Position numbers and translations under genes: made by a program | Notes under the pieces: model-generated | The model's input: the letters and a program-made list of their open reading frames with translations, nothing else | Databases searched by the model: none | Told to the model about the DNA's origin: nothing | Source of the DNA: Roseiarcus fermentans | GTDB taxonomy: Bacteria > Pseudomonadota > Alphaproteobacteria > Rhizobiales > Beijerinckiaceae | Reading direction: 5' to 3' | Length of the DNA stretch: 50,699 nt | Assembly (NCBI RefSeq): GCF_003315135.1 | Contig: NZ_QNRK01000047.1 | Location: 1 to 50,699 of the forward strand | In this document: positions 29,127-37,369 of the stretch, piece after piece | Layout of the letters: each line of letters opens with the position of its first letter | Numbering within the stretch: the first letter of the stretch is position 1

Positions 29127-29632
29127 TCAGATCTCGCTGCACGCTGGCCGGGAGGCTATCCAATCTCGGCAGTCGATGGCGGCGCTTCTGGCCGCAGAGC
29201 GACTGGCGATGAGGGAAGCCGTCATCGCTTGCAACGCGGGCGCGCCGGATCCCTCTTCCCCATCGCCGCCAGCGCCTGCTCGCAGGGGCGCAGAGCGGCG
29301 AGAAACATGCCTGGGCAATCAACGGGACTGCGCTGGCCCGCATACAATATATGAGACCCTGGGTCGGCCGGATCCCCTATCCGTCGCCCGACCGCGCGGC
29401 GCGAGGCGAAATGCCCCGCCGACACGCATGTCGAGAGGCTCGCCGGCGGCGCGGCGCGCTGGTCACTTTGTGCGAGGAGCCGTTCGGCCGAGACGGACGC
29501 CAACGATATGGTCAGCCTGTACGCTCCCGACGCCGCTGCGTCCGATCCAGAGCTCAGCCTTGCAGACAAGAGACGCTCACGCGACGCCAACGAGGCGGCC
29601 GACGACAGAGTTCAGAGTCGGTAAGTCGGCGT
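29127..29632. other. Gene-free stretch after the P-type ATPase
   Basis: I see no supportable gene in these 506 bases. A short plus-strand frame near 29500 contains DANDMVSLYAPDAAASDPEL, faintly like a SnoaL-type fold, but it has no proper start and is too short to call. Together with the transposase remnant on the other side, this suggests scrambled DNA around the ATPase gene. Confidence 0.5.
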
Positions 29633-29708
29633 TGGCGCTCCCAAGGGGACTCGAACCCCTGTTTTCGCCGTGAGAGGGCGACGTCCTGGACCGCTAGACG
29701 ATGGGAGC
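29633..29708 (-). tRNA. tRNA-Glu (anticodon CUC)
   Basis: On the minus strand the acceptor GCTCCCA pairs with TGGGAGC, the D arm has TCGTCTAGCGGTCCAGGA, the anticodon loop CCTCTCACG carries CTC, and the T arm is AGGGGTTCGAGTCCCCT. CCA is encoded. It reads GAG, a frequent codon in this GC-rich genome. Confidence 0.95.
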
Positions 29709-29917
29709 GGCGGCGCTTCTGCGCAGGGCCGTGTCTATATCGGCGGCGGGACGCGATGGCAAGGCGCGCGCGCGCAAAAAAAGCGCAGCGGCCGACGCCG
29801 CGTCGGTTCACCCGCATTTTGCGGCCGGCGGCGCTTCCGGCGCGAGAGTTGCATGGCTATAGTCCGACCGGCGGGGCGCGCGCCGCGGCGGGACTGCAAC
29901 ATTCTCGAGGGGGAACC

Positions 29918-30808
29918 ATGGCGGGCATGGCTCGTCGGCCAATCGTCTTGATCGTTCTGCACCAGGAGCATTCCACTCCGGGGCGGGTGGGGCTCGCGCT
30001 CAAGGCCATGGGCGCGCGCCTCGACATTCGCCGGCCGTGCCTCGGCGACCCCCTGCCGGCGACGCTCGCCGACCACGACGGCGTCGTCGTGTTCGGCGGT
30101 CCGATGGGCGCCAACGACAACGCCGAGTGGATCCGGCGGGAGATCGACTGGTTCGCCGTGCCGCTCGCCGAAAAGAAGCCGCTGCTCGGCGTCTGCCTCG
30201 GCGCCCAGATGCTCGCCCGCCAGCTCGGGGCGCGCGTGTTCAGCTACGAGGACCGGCGCAGCGAGATCGGCTACGTCCCGATCCAGCCGAACGCGTCGGG
30301 CGACGCGCTGTGCGCCGAGCCGTTTCCGCGCTCCGTCTATCAGTGGCATTCGGACGGGTTCGACCTGCCGGCGGGCGCCGAATTGCTCGCCACCGGCGGC
30401 GAGGATTTCCCCAATCAGGCCTACCGTTACGGCGCCTGCGCGGTCGCGTTGCAGTTCCACCCGGAGGTCACCTACCACATGATGTGCAAATGGACGCTGC
30501 GCGGCGCCGAGCGCCTGACGCGTCCGGGCGCCCAGCAGCGTCCCAGCCATCTGGGCGGGTGGTTCCAGCACGACGGCCGGGTCGCGGCCTGGCTTCAGGC
30601 GTTCCTGCCCGTCTGGCTGAACGGCGCCCTCGGCGAAAAGGCCGGGCCGATCGAACCCTTGCGCGCGTCGGCGCCGCCGAGGCCGCTGGCCTCCGCCCGC
30701 GACAAGGGGCCCGCGGCGGTCCACCCGTTCGGCGCGCACGACCGTCACGAAGCTGCCGCCGCCCCGCGCCGCGCCGAGACCAGACCCGCAGCGGCCGGGC
30801 GCCTTTAG
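29918..30808 (+). CDS. Class I glutamine amidotransferase family protein
   Basis: This 296-residue protein has a GATase1 domain (about residues 8-200) of the GMP-synthase-like group. The nucleophile is Cys93 in LLGVCLGAQMLARQLGA, the oxyanion segment is VFGGPMGAND near residue 58, and the His181/Glu183 pair is in QFHPEVTYHM. The substrate is unknown; such stand-alone proteins often act as glutamine hydrolases in catabolic or amino-group transfer pathways. The C-terminal 90 residues are Ala/Pro/Arg-rich and look disordered. GGGGG lies 4 nt upstream of the ATG at 29918. It is convergent with benE, with only 33 bp between them. Confidence 0.87.
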   Translation: MAGMARRPIVLIVLHQEHSTPGRVGLALKAMGARLDIRRPCLGDPLPATLADHDGVVVFGGPMGANDNAEWIRREIDWFAVPLAEKKPLLGVCLGAQMLARQLGARVFSYEDRRSEIGYVPIQPNASGDALCAEPFPRSVYQWHSDGFDLPAGAELLATGGEDFPNQAYRYGACAVALQFHPEVTYHMMCKWTLRGAERLTRPGAQQRPSHLGGWFQHDGRVAAWLQAFLPVWLNGALGEKAGPIEPLRASAPPRPLASARDKGPAAVHPFGAHDRHEAAAAPRRAETRPAAAGRL

Positions 30809-30841
30809 GACGACCGATTCCCCGCGCTTCGACGAGCGCGG

Positions 30842-32083
30842 CTACGAGGGCGAGCCTCCGTACTGGCGGCGAAAGTCCGACTTCTCCAGAAGCCACGAGA
30901 CCGCGACGCCCGCGATCAGCCCCCAGAACGCGGCGCCGATGTTGAGAAGGCCGATGTCGGCGACGGTGACCAGGAAGGCGACGAGGCCGCCGAGCGAATA
31001 GCGGTCCCTGAACGTCGCGACGAAGGCGCCCTGCAGCACCCGCAGCATCGCCAGCCCCGCCAGCGTCATGATGAAGGCCTTCGGCGCTTGCAGCATCACC
31101 CGGGTGAACGCCGGGGCGGCGAGGCCGAAACCGATCGACAGCGCCCCGGTGACGAGGCCGGCGACATATTGCTTCTCCCGCGCCCCCGACGAGGTCAGGA
31201 TCGCGTTGGTCGGCCCGGCGAGGCAGGTGCAGACGGCGCCGACCGCGGCGCTGGCGATCGCCCCGACGCCGCAGGCGAGCGTCACCGCGTCGACCGGCGG
31301 CGCGTGGCCGGCTGCGCGCAGCACCGCGAGACCCTGGCCGTTCTGGACGACCAGGACAGTGATCGCGAGCGGGATCACCAGTTCGATCATCGCAGACCAC
31401 GACCATTGCGGCGCCTGGACGATCGGCCTCGCCAGTTCGAGCGCGCCGACCGCGGCGAAGTCGAAACGCCCGAGCGCGATCGTCGCGACGCCGCCGACGA
31501 CGAGGGCGCCGATGATCGGCGGGACGATGCGGCCCGAGCGCGGCGACGCGCTCAAGCCCAGCCAGGCGATCGCCATCGGCGCGGCGATCAGCGCGTCGTC
31601 GTGCAGCGCGCGCACGAGATCGAGCCCGAAGCGCAGAAAGACGCCGGCCACCATGCCCATGACGATCGGCATCGGGAAGGCGTTCATCACCCGCTTGACC
31701 CAGCCGGTGACGCCGAGCGCGATCATCAGGGCCCCGGTCGCGTAATACGCGCCGACGACTTCGGCGAAGCTCAGGTGCGCGAGCGCCGGCCCGACCAGCA
31801 CCGCGCCCGGAATGGTCCAGAAGAAGGCGAGCGGCTTGCGGTAGAGATACGAGAACAGCAGCGTGACGAGGCCGTTGACGAAGAACGCGCCGAACACCCA
31901 CGAGGCGAGCTGCGCTTCGCTCAGACCGCCGCGCGCGCCGACCGCGAGGATGATCGCCACCGGCGCGGTGGCCGCGAACAGCCAGCCGATGAAGCCGTGC
32001 GCGACCGCGTCGGCGGTGAGGTCGTTGCAGAGCGCGCGCAATCCGGGCGGCGGACGCTCGGGCCGCTCGATCAGGGCCAGCAT
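30842..32083 (-). CDS. benE: Benzoate/H+ symporter BenE
   Basis: BenE imports benzoate by proton symport. The 413-residue protein has about 12 membrane segments. Family features include LTADAVAHGFIGWLFAATAP, FWTIPGAVLVGPALAH, NAFPMPIVMGMVAGVFLRFG, VLVVQNGQGLAVLRAAGHAP and GPTNAIL. The ATG at 32083 starts MLALIERPERPPPGLRAL; a longer upstream frame lies in the catechol dioxygenase region and is not real. It is the last gene of the ben operon, separated from xylE by 74 bp that contain a hairpin. Confidence 0.92.
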   Translation of the reverse strand: MLALIERPERPPPGLRALCNDLTADAVAHGFIGWLFAATAPVAIILAVGARGGLSEAQLASWVFGAFFVNGLVTLLFSYLYRKPLAFFWTIPGAVLVGPALAHLSFAEVVGAYYATGALMIALGVTGWVKRVMNAFPMPIVMGMVAGVFLRFGLDLVRALHDDALIAAPMAIAWLGLSASPRSGRIVPPIIGALVVGGVATIALGRFDFAAVGALELARPIVQAPQWSWSAMIELVIPLAITVLVVQNGQGLAVLRAAGHAPPVDAVTLACGVGAIASAAVGAVCTCLAGPTNAILTSSGAREKQYVAGLVTGALSIGFGLAAPAFTRVMLQAPKAFIMTLAGLAMLRVLQGAFVATFRDRYSLGGLVAFLVTVADIGLLNIGAAFWGLIAGVAVSWLLEKSDFRRQYGGSPS

Positions 32084-32118
32084 GCTCGTTCGAACTCCTG
32101 CGATCGGCGCGGGGACGC

Positions 32119-32146
32119 GGGCGGCGGAGCGGTCGCCCCGCCGCCC
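32119..32146 (-). other. Intercistronic hairpin between xylE and benE
   Basis: GGGCGGCGG and CCGCCGCCC form a perfect 9-bp stem with a 10-base loop in the 74-bp gap between the catechol dioxygenase and benE genes. It could protect upstream mRNA from 3' decay or attenuate transporter expression. The hairpin is seen; the role is inferred. Confidence 0.55.
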
Positions 32147-32157
32147 TGTCGGCGGCT

Positions 32158-33078
32158 TCAGGTCACGACGGACAGGAAGGCGTCGTTGAGCACCCGCTCG
32201 TAGTAGAAGATACCCTTGCCGATCTGGGTCTCGTCCCAGCTGCGGGTCGGATTGTCGGGATAGTAGGTGTAGCCGCCGGCGAACACTTCGCAGCGGTTGC
32301 CCGACGGATCGAAGAAATAGATCGTCTGGCCGCGGGTGATGCCGTGCCGGGTCGGCCCGATGTCGACCGAGATGTCGAAGCGAGTGATGACGTCGGCCGC
32401 GTGCCCGACCGCCTGCCAGTTCTCGAGTTCGAACGAGAGGTGATGCAGCTTGCCCGGTTCGGGATGTTTCACGAAGGCGATGTCGTGCGCCTTCATGCCG
32501 CACGAGAGCCAGACGGCGAGCAGCCCGTCGGGCATGTCGACGCGCTCGGCGCATTCGAAATCGAGAACCTTGACGAAGAAGTCGAGCGTCTTCTCGATCT
32601 CCGGCCCGTAGACCAGCGCGTGGTCGAAGCGCCGCGCCGCCATGCCGTGCGGCTCGACCTCCCAGACGTCGGGGTTGTGAACCCGCGGCCGAGGATCGGA
32701 CGCATCCGAATGGGCGAACAGCTCGATCCGGTGGCCGGAGGGAATGGTGAAGCCGATGCGTCGGCCGACGCCCGGCTGCTCTCCCGCCGGAACCGCGTCG
32801 ACCGCGATCCCGTATTCCTCCACCCGGCGCGCGAAGGCGTCGAGATCGGCGTCCTCGCGCACCTTGAACGCCATCAGGTCGAGGCCCGCCCGGTCGGCGC
32901 GGCGCAGCACGATCGAGTGATGATCGAACTCGTCGGCCGCCTTGAGATAGGCGCGGCCGTCGGCGCCCTCGCTCACCTGATGGAGGCCGATGCGTTTGGT
33001 GTAGTGCTCGATCGCGGCGGGCATGTCGAGCACCCGGATCTGAATGAATCCGGGCCTCAGCACTCCTGTCATGGCCAT
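32158..33078 (-). CDS. xylE: Catechol 2,3-dioxygenase (extradiol, XylE type)
   Basis: This enzyme opens catechol next to the hydroxyls to give 2-hydroxymuconic semialdehyde. The 306-residue protein matches XylE/DmpB in length and layout, with two vicinal-oxygen-chelate repeats. Iron ligands are visible as His153 (RRFDHALVYG), His212 (GKLHHLSFEL) and Glu263 (GNRCEVFAGG). The catalytic His197 (KAHDIAF) and Tyr253 (TIYFFDPSG) are also conserved. The start at 33078 has GGAGG 6 nt upstream. The gene sits inside the ben operon, so catechol made by BenABCD would be sent to meta cleavage. No xylT-like ferredoxin for reactivating the iron is present. Confidence 0.93.
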   Translation of the reverse strand: MAMTGVLRPGFIQIRVLDMPAAIEHYTKRIGLHQVSEGADGRAYLKAADEFDHHSIVLRRADRAGLDLMAFKVREDADLDAFARRVEEYGIAVDAVPAGEQPGVGRRIGFTIPSGHRIELFAHSDASDPRPRVHNPDVWEVEPHGMAARRFDHALVYGPEIEKTLDFFVKVLDFECAERVDMPDGLLAVWLSCGMKAHDIAFVKHPEPGKLHHLSFELENWQAVGHAADVITRFDISVDIGPTRHGITRGQTIYFFDPSGNRCEVFAGGYTYYPDNPTRSWDETQIGKGIFYYERVLNDAFLSVVT

Positions 33079-33170
33079 GTCGTTCCTCCCTGTTTGCGGT
33101 CGTTCGCGGACTTCGCCGCGCCGCCGCCTCTCCAACGCCCCCGCGCCTTGCTGCGAGACTTTCGTCCCGC

Positions 33171-33989
33171 TCATCCCAGATCGCCTCCGCCGACCGGCAG
33201 GACGGAGCCGGTCACGTAGGACGCCTCGTCCGAGGCCAAAAACAAGATCGGCGCGACCTGCTCCGCGATCGTTCCGTAGCGATGCATCAGGCTCGACGCC
33301 TCCGTCTGCTCGACGATGGCGCGATACCAGGCCTTTTCTTCTTCGGTCTCGCCGCCGGGATGGCGCGCGACCTTGCGCGGCGGCGCCTCGGTGCCCCCCG
33401 GCGCAGTCGCGACGACCCGGATTCCGGCGCCCGCATGCTCCATCGCCAGCGACGCGGTCAGCGCGTTCACGCCGCCCTTCGCCGCCGCATAGGGCGCGCG
33501 ATGGATGCTGCGCGTGGCGATCGAGGACACGTTGACGATGACGCCCGCCTTGCGTTCGACCATGTGCGGCAGCGCGGCCCGGCAGCACCACAGCGTCGTG
33601 AACAGCGAGCGGCGGATCTCCCGCTCGATCTCCTCCGGCGCATAGCGGTGGTAAGGCTTGGTCCAGATCGTTCCGCCAACGTTGTTGACCAGGATATCGA
33701 TCCGGCCCCAGCGCCGCAATGCCGCCTCGACCATCGCCTCGGCGCCGGCGAAGGTTTCGAGATCCGCCTCGAGGCCGCTCGCCGTCCCGCCGGCGGCCGC
33801 GATCGCCGCCACCGTTTCCCCGATGTGCTTCGAGCGGTCGACGCACAGCGCCGCCCCACCCTCGGCGGCGACGCCCTCGGCGACGCCGCGGCCGATGCCC
33901 TGCGCGGCGCCGGTGACCACGACCACCTTGTCGACGAAGCGCGGCGGCCGGCCGGCCGGCGCACGCGGGCTTCCGCTCGCCGGCGTCAC
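33171..33989 (-). CDS. benD: 1,6-dihydroxycyclohexa-2,4-diene-1-carboxylate dehydrogenase
   Basis: BenD/XylL oxidises and decarboxylates the benzoate cis-diol to catechol with NAD+. The 272-residue SDR has VVVVTGAAQGIGRG near residue 22, LVNNVGGTIWTKPY near 100, the catalytic Ser155/156 in IVNVSSIATRSIHRAPY, Tyr167 and Lys171 in PYAAAKGG, and the C-terminal ASDEASYVTGSVLPVGGGDL. The start is a GTG at 33989 overlapping the benC stop as GTGA, so the genes are translationally coupled. The N-terminal 16 residues before RFVDK are a low-complexity extension. Confidence 0.93.
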   Translation of the reverse strand: MTPASGSPRAPAGRPPRFVDKVVVVTGAAQGIGRGVAEGVAAEGGAALCVDRSKHIGETVAAIAAAGGTASGLEADLETFAGAEAMVEAALRRWGRIDILVNNVGGTIWTKPYHRYAPEEIEREIRRSLFTTLWCCRAALPHMVERKAGVIVNVSSIATRSIHRAPYAAAKGGVNALTASLAMEHAGAGIRVVATAPGGTEAPPRKVARHPGGETEEEKAWYRAIVEQTEASSLMHRYGTIAEQVAPILFLASDEASYVTGSVLPVGGGDLG

Positions 33990-35002
33990 CGCGCGCCCGT
34001 TTCGTGAACGGCGGCGAATTTCTCGACGTAGAAGTGTTTCGGCGCGACGCCCGTCCGCTCCATCCAGCGGCGCACGCCCTCGACCATCGGCGGCGGTCCG
34101 CAGACATAGACGTCGGCGTCGCCGCCGTTCAGGTCGTCGGCGGTCAGGTGGTCGGTGACATAGCCGGCGCGCTCGCGGCCCGAAGCCCCGTCGACCACGA
34201 CGGTGAAGAAACTGAAGCCCGGCAGGCTGCGGCGAAACGCGTCGAGCGCCGGCAGTTCGACCAGGTCGTCGGCCGTGTTGACGCCGTAGCCGAGGCGGAT
34301 CGGCTGGTCGGTCGGATGCGACCCGAGCCACGACAACATCGACAGGAACGGCGCGAGCCCGGTGCCGCCGGCGAGCATCAGGATCGGCCGCGCCGGCGGC
34401 CGCAGATAGAAGCTGCCGTAAGGGCCGACGAAGGTCATCGGGTCGCCGATCGCCGCCCGCTCCCGCATGTACCCGCTCATCAGGCCGCCGGGCACGTCCC
34501 GGATCAGAAAGGCGAGCTCGGTCGCGCCGGGGGGCGAGCTGAAGGAATAGGCTCGCTGCGCGTCGGCGCCGGGAACCCGGAGATTGACGTATTGGCCGGG
34601 CAGGAAGGCGAGCGGCTTGTCGAGGGTCAGGCCGAAGGTGACGGTGGTCGGCGAACCACGGTCGATGCGCGACAGCCGGCCCTGGTACGCCGTCGCCTCG
34701 ACCTTGCATGCGGCGGAGGTGGTCGGCACCTTGAGGACGCAGTCGGAGGTCGGCCGCATCTGGCAGGCGAGCACGAAGCCCTGCGCCGCCTCCTCCGCGG
34801 TCATCGCGTCCTCGACGTAGTCGCCCAATTCATATGCGCCGCTCTCGCAATGGCACTTGCACGTGCCGCAGGCGCCGTCGCGGCAATCGAGCGGAATGTT
34901 GATCTTGGCGCGGTAGGCGGCGTCCGAGACCGGCTCGCCGGGATTGCAGGGGACGATGCGCGTGACGCCGTCCTCGAACTGCAGAGCGATGGTGTAGCCC
35001 AT
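33986..35002 (-). CDS. benC: Benzoate 1,2-dioxygenase reductase component
   Basis: BenC passes electrons from NADH through FAD and a [2Fe-2S] centre to the dioxygenase. The 338-residue protein has an N-terminal plant-type ferredoxin domain with Cys40, Cys45, Cys48 (LDCRDGACGTCKC) and Cys80. The flavin domain has RAYSFSSPPG and the NAD domain has LAGGTGLAPFLSML. AGGA lies 6 nt before the ATG at 35002. It follows benB after 85 bp that contain a strong hairpin, and overlaps benD by 4 nt. Confidence 0.94.
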   Translation of the reverse strand: MGYTIALQFEDGVTRIVPCNPGEPVSDAAYRAKINIPLDCRDGACGTCKCHCESGAYELGDYVEDAMTAEEAAQGFVLACQMRPTSDCVLKVPTTSAACKVEATAYQGRLSRIDRGSPTTVTFGLTLDKPLAFLPGQYVNLRVPGADAQRAYSFSSPPGATELAFLIRDVPGGLMSGYMRERAAIGDPMTFVGPYGSFYLRPPARPILMLAGGTGLAPFLSMLSWLGSHPTDQPIRLGYGVNTADDLVELPALDAFRRSLPGFSFFTVVVDGASGRERAGYVTDHLTADDLNGGDADVYVCGPPPMVEGVRRWMERTGVAPKHFYVEKFAAVHETGAR

Positions 35003-35054
35003 GGGGTTTCCTGTGGTCCTCGAGGGTTCGCGGCCCGGATTGGGTGTGGGAAGG

Positions 35055-35081
35055 GCGCGCCGGGCGCTTGTCCCGGCGCGC
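35055..35081 (-). other. Intercistronic hairpin between benB and benC
   Basis: GCGCGCCGGG and CCCGGCGCGC form a perfect 10-bp stem with a 7-base loop, starting 6 bp after the benB stop. In an operon whose other junctions overlap or are tight, this can reduce downstream reductase/dehydrogenase output relative to the oxygenase subunits. The structure is seen; the effect is inferred. Confidence 0.65.
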
Positions 35082-35087
35082 GGGCGG

Positions 35088-35576
35088 TCAGATGTAATAG
35101 ACGTCGAGGACGTGATGAACGTAGTCGTTCTTCAGAACGACGTACTTCTTCTTGATCTTCGGCTTCGGGCCGCTGACGTCGATGGTATAGGTCGCCGTGC
35201 CGAAATAGACGTCGACGGCGGAATAGCGAAAGGCGTGGGTGGTCCAGAAGAAGCACACCTCCACCGCGCGCTCCGATCGCGACAGCACCTCGATGTTGGT
35301 GATGGCGCGGTTGAAGCGGGTGTCCGGGATGGTCGCCGACGAACGCTCCGTCTCGATGCGGAAGACGCGATCTTCCAGCCCGTTGCGGTTCGGATAGTAC
35401 ATCAGCGAGACTTCGGTCTTCGGATCGGTGGTCAGCCGGTCGTCGTCGTCCCACGACGGCATGTGGAAGACCGCATCCTCGGCGTAGAAGTCGAGCCAGT
35501 CGGCCCATCGCTTCTCGGACTGGGCGCGCGCCTCGGCGTAGAGAAACGCGGCGATCGCTTCGATGCTCAGGCTCAT
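35088..35576 (-). CDS. benB: Benzoate 1,2-dioxygenase small (beta) subunit
   Basis: BenB is the structural beta subunit of the ring-hydroxylating dioxygenase (SnoaL-like cone fold). The 162-residue protein is full length, with [20 protein letters not shown] near the start, [35 protein letters not shown] and [20 protein letters not shown] at the end, all typical of BenB/XylY. Its ATG overlaps the benA stop as ATGA, which couples translation of the two subunits. Confidence 0.94.
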   Translation of the reverse strand: MSLSIEAIAAFLYAEARAQSEKRWADWLDFYAEDAVFHMPSWDDDDRLTTDPKTEVSLMYYPNRNGLEDRVFRIETERSSATIPDTRFNRAITNIEVLSRSERAVEVCFFWTTHAFRYSAVDVYFGTATYTIDVSGPKPKIKKKYVVLKNDYVHHVLDVYYI

Positions 35577-36928
35577 TGCTTCCCCCCGTCGGCTTCGGCG
35601 CGCACCGCCTTCTCCATCGCCTCGAGCCAGTACTTGTGCTGCATCACGTACAGGCCCTCGTCCTCCGCCTTCACCCCGGACAGTTCGGGGGCGAGGCCGA
35701 TGGCGTCGGCGTTGGCGTCGGGCCCCTCGATCCAGTGGGTGGCGCCGCGGGTCATGTCGTTCCAGCGCACGGCGCGGGCGTTGAAGCCGGTCTGGCAGGC
35801 CCGGAACTCCTCGAGATCGTCGGGCGTCGCCATGCCGGTGGCGTTGAAGAAGTCCTCGTACTGGCGCAGGCGGCGTTCGCGCGCTTCCGGCGCCTCGCCC
35901 TTGGGCGCGATGCAGTAGATGGTGGTCTCGCTCTTATCGACCGCGATCGGACGGATGACGCGGATCTGCGAGGAGAACTGATCCATCAGATAGACGTTGG
36001 GATAGAGGCAGAGGTTGCGCGACTTGCGCAGCATCCAGTCCGCCCGCGCTTCCCCGTAGGTCTCGATCCATTCGTCGCGCTTGGCCCACAGCGGGCGGTT
36101 CTCGGGGTTGGCCCAGTTGGTCCACAAGAGCATGTGGCCGTTCTTGAACGAGTAGAAGCCGCCGCCGTCGCGCGCCCAGCCGCCGGCGCTCATGGCGCGG
36201 ATGCCGTCCGCCCCGGCCGTGCGACGACCCTGCGTCGCCGCATAGTTCCAGTGAGTGGCGGTGACGTGATAGCCGTCGGCGCCGTTTTCCGCCTGCAGCT
36301 TCCAGTTGCCGTCGAAAGTGTAGACTCCCACCCCGCGCAGGACCTCGATCCCCTCCGGGGCCTGGTCGACGATCATGTCGATGATCTTGGCCGCTTCGCC
36401 CAGATGGTCCGCGAGCGAGCCGACGTCGGCCGAGAGCGAGCCGAACAGAAAGCCGCGATAGGTTTCGAACTTCGCGACGCGGACGAGGCCGCGCTTGCCG
36501 TCCGCATTGTGGTCGGGGGGATAGCCGGCGTCCTTCGTCTGGTCCTTCACCTTGAGCAGCTTGCCGCCGTTGGAGAAGGTCCAGCCGTGGAACGGGCAGG
36601 TGAAGCTCGACTTGTTGCCCTTCTTGTGCCGGCAGAGCGTGGCCCCGCGATGGGTGCAGGTGTTGAGGAAGGCGTGCAACTGCCCCGCCTTGTCGCGGGT
36701 GATCATCACCGGCTGGCGGCCGATGTAGGTCGAGAAGTAATCGTTGGGGTTGGGGATCTGGCTCTCGTGCGCCAGATAGATCCAGTTGCCCTCGAACAGG
36801 TGCTTCATCTCGAGTTCGAACAGGTCCTTGTCCGTGAACACCGAGCGGTCGACCCGGTAGTCGAAGGACGCCGGATCGTCCTTGAGCAGCCCGCGAAGGC
36901 GTTCGGGCAGCGGGGCGTGAGCATTCAT
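35573..36928 (-). CDS. benA: Benzoate 1,2-dioxygenase large (alpha) subunit
   Basis: BenA carries the Rieske centre and mononuclear iron that add O2 across C1-C2 of benzoate (or toluate in XylX). The 451-residue protein has Rieske ligands Cys91 and His93 ([13 protein letters not shown]) and Cys111 and His114 (TCPFHGWTF). The active-site iron ligands are His221 and His226 in [19 protein letters not shown]. The ATG at 36928 has GGAGG 7 nt upstream. It is the first gene of the benABCD-xylE-benE operon, about 116 nt downstream of a predicted sigma-54 transcription start. Substrate choice between benzoate and substituted benzoates cannot be settled from sequence. Confidence 0.95.
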   Translation of the reverse strand: MNAHAPLPERLRGLLKDDPASFDYRVDRSVFTDKDLFELEMKHLFEGNWIYLAHESQIPNPNDYFSTYIGRQPVMITRDKAGQLHAFLNTCTHRGATLCRHKKGNKSSFTCPFHGWTFSNGGKLLKVKDQTKDAGYPPDHNADGKRGLVRVAKFETYRGFLFGSLSADVGSLADHLGEAAKIIDMIVDQAPEGIEVLRGVGVYTFDGNWKLQAENGADGYHVTATHWNYAATQGRRTAGADGIRAMSAGGWARDGGGFYSFKNGHMLLWTNWANPENRPLWAKRDEWIETYGEARADWMLRKSRNLCLYPNVYLMDQFSSQIRVIRPIAVDKSETTIYCIAPKGEAPEARERRLRQYEDFFNATGMATPDDLEEFRACQTGFNARAVRWNDMTRGATHWIEGPDANADAIGLAPELSGVKAEDEGLYVMQHKYWLEAMEKAVRAEADGGKQ

Positions 36929-37055
36929 TCCGTTTCCTCCTTGCGCAATTCGGCGCCGCGAGAGCGGCCCGGCGTCGGTTGGAGAGGCCGGTTCGTCCGG
37001 CGCTCTCGGCTCCTGCGATCATTTGAGCGATCGGGCAGCGTCGCCACGGGAGGGC

Positions 37056-37069
37056 GCAAGCGCCGTGCC
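37056..37069 (-). promoter_or_regulatory. Sigma-54 (-24/-12) promoter of the ben operon
   Basis: On the minus strand the sequence reads GGCACG, four bases GCGC, then TTGC. This fits the TGGCACG-N4-TTGC consensus at every position except the first T, and the invariant GG and GC are separated by exactly 10 bases. The predicted start is near 37044, giving a leader of about 116 nt to benA. The divergent gene encodes a sigma-54 activator, which makes the site credible. Confidence 0.8.
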
Positions 37070-37215
37070 GCGGGCGCGACGAGGCCGCCGGCGGCAACGC
37101 CCGGCCGGCTGTCGGCTCCGTTCCAAACCACTGACAATGCAAAGAGAAATGTTTCTGTCACCGACGCCGGCGGCGCCTCCGTCGCCCGCGACCGCGGCGC
37201 GCGAGGTGCTGAAAG

Positions 37216-37243
37216 CAGCGATCCTGCGCCATGGCGCTCGCTG
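37216..37243. promoter_or_regulatory. Long palindrome, candidate upstream activator site
   Basis: A perfect 12-bp palindrome GCGCCATGGCGC (37226-37237) lies inside a flanking inverted pair CAGCGA ... TCGCTG. It is about 160 bp upstream of the -24 element, the usual distance for XylR/DmpR-type enhancer sites. The sequence does not match the published XylR half-site, so the assignment is by symmetry and position. Confidence 0.5.
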
Positions 37244-37369
37244 AAATGAGCGATTGCCGGCGCGGACACGTCGCCTTAACACGCGTGCGACAGCGTGATA
37301 CCAACGCCGAAGCGCGGGCTTCGATGCGGACGACGAGCGTCGCCGACGACGCGGGGCCAAGGGAGGCGA

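Noticed and set aside
29480..29625. Short frame with DANDMVSLYAPDAAASDPEL resembling a SnoaL-like domain
   Set aside because: There is no plausible start, no continuation of the fold, and the length is far below a real domain.
37121..37160. TGACA ... TGTCA inverted repeat as activator site
   Set aside because: Only five bases per arm match and the spacing is irregular; the palindrome at 37216-37243 is a better candidate.
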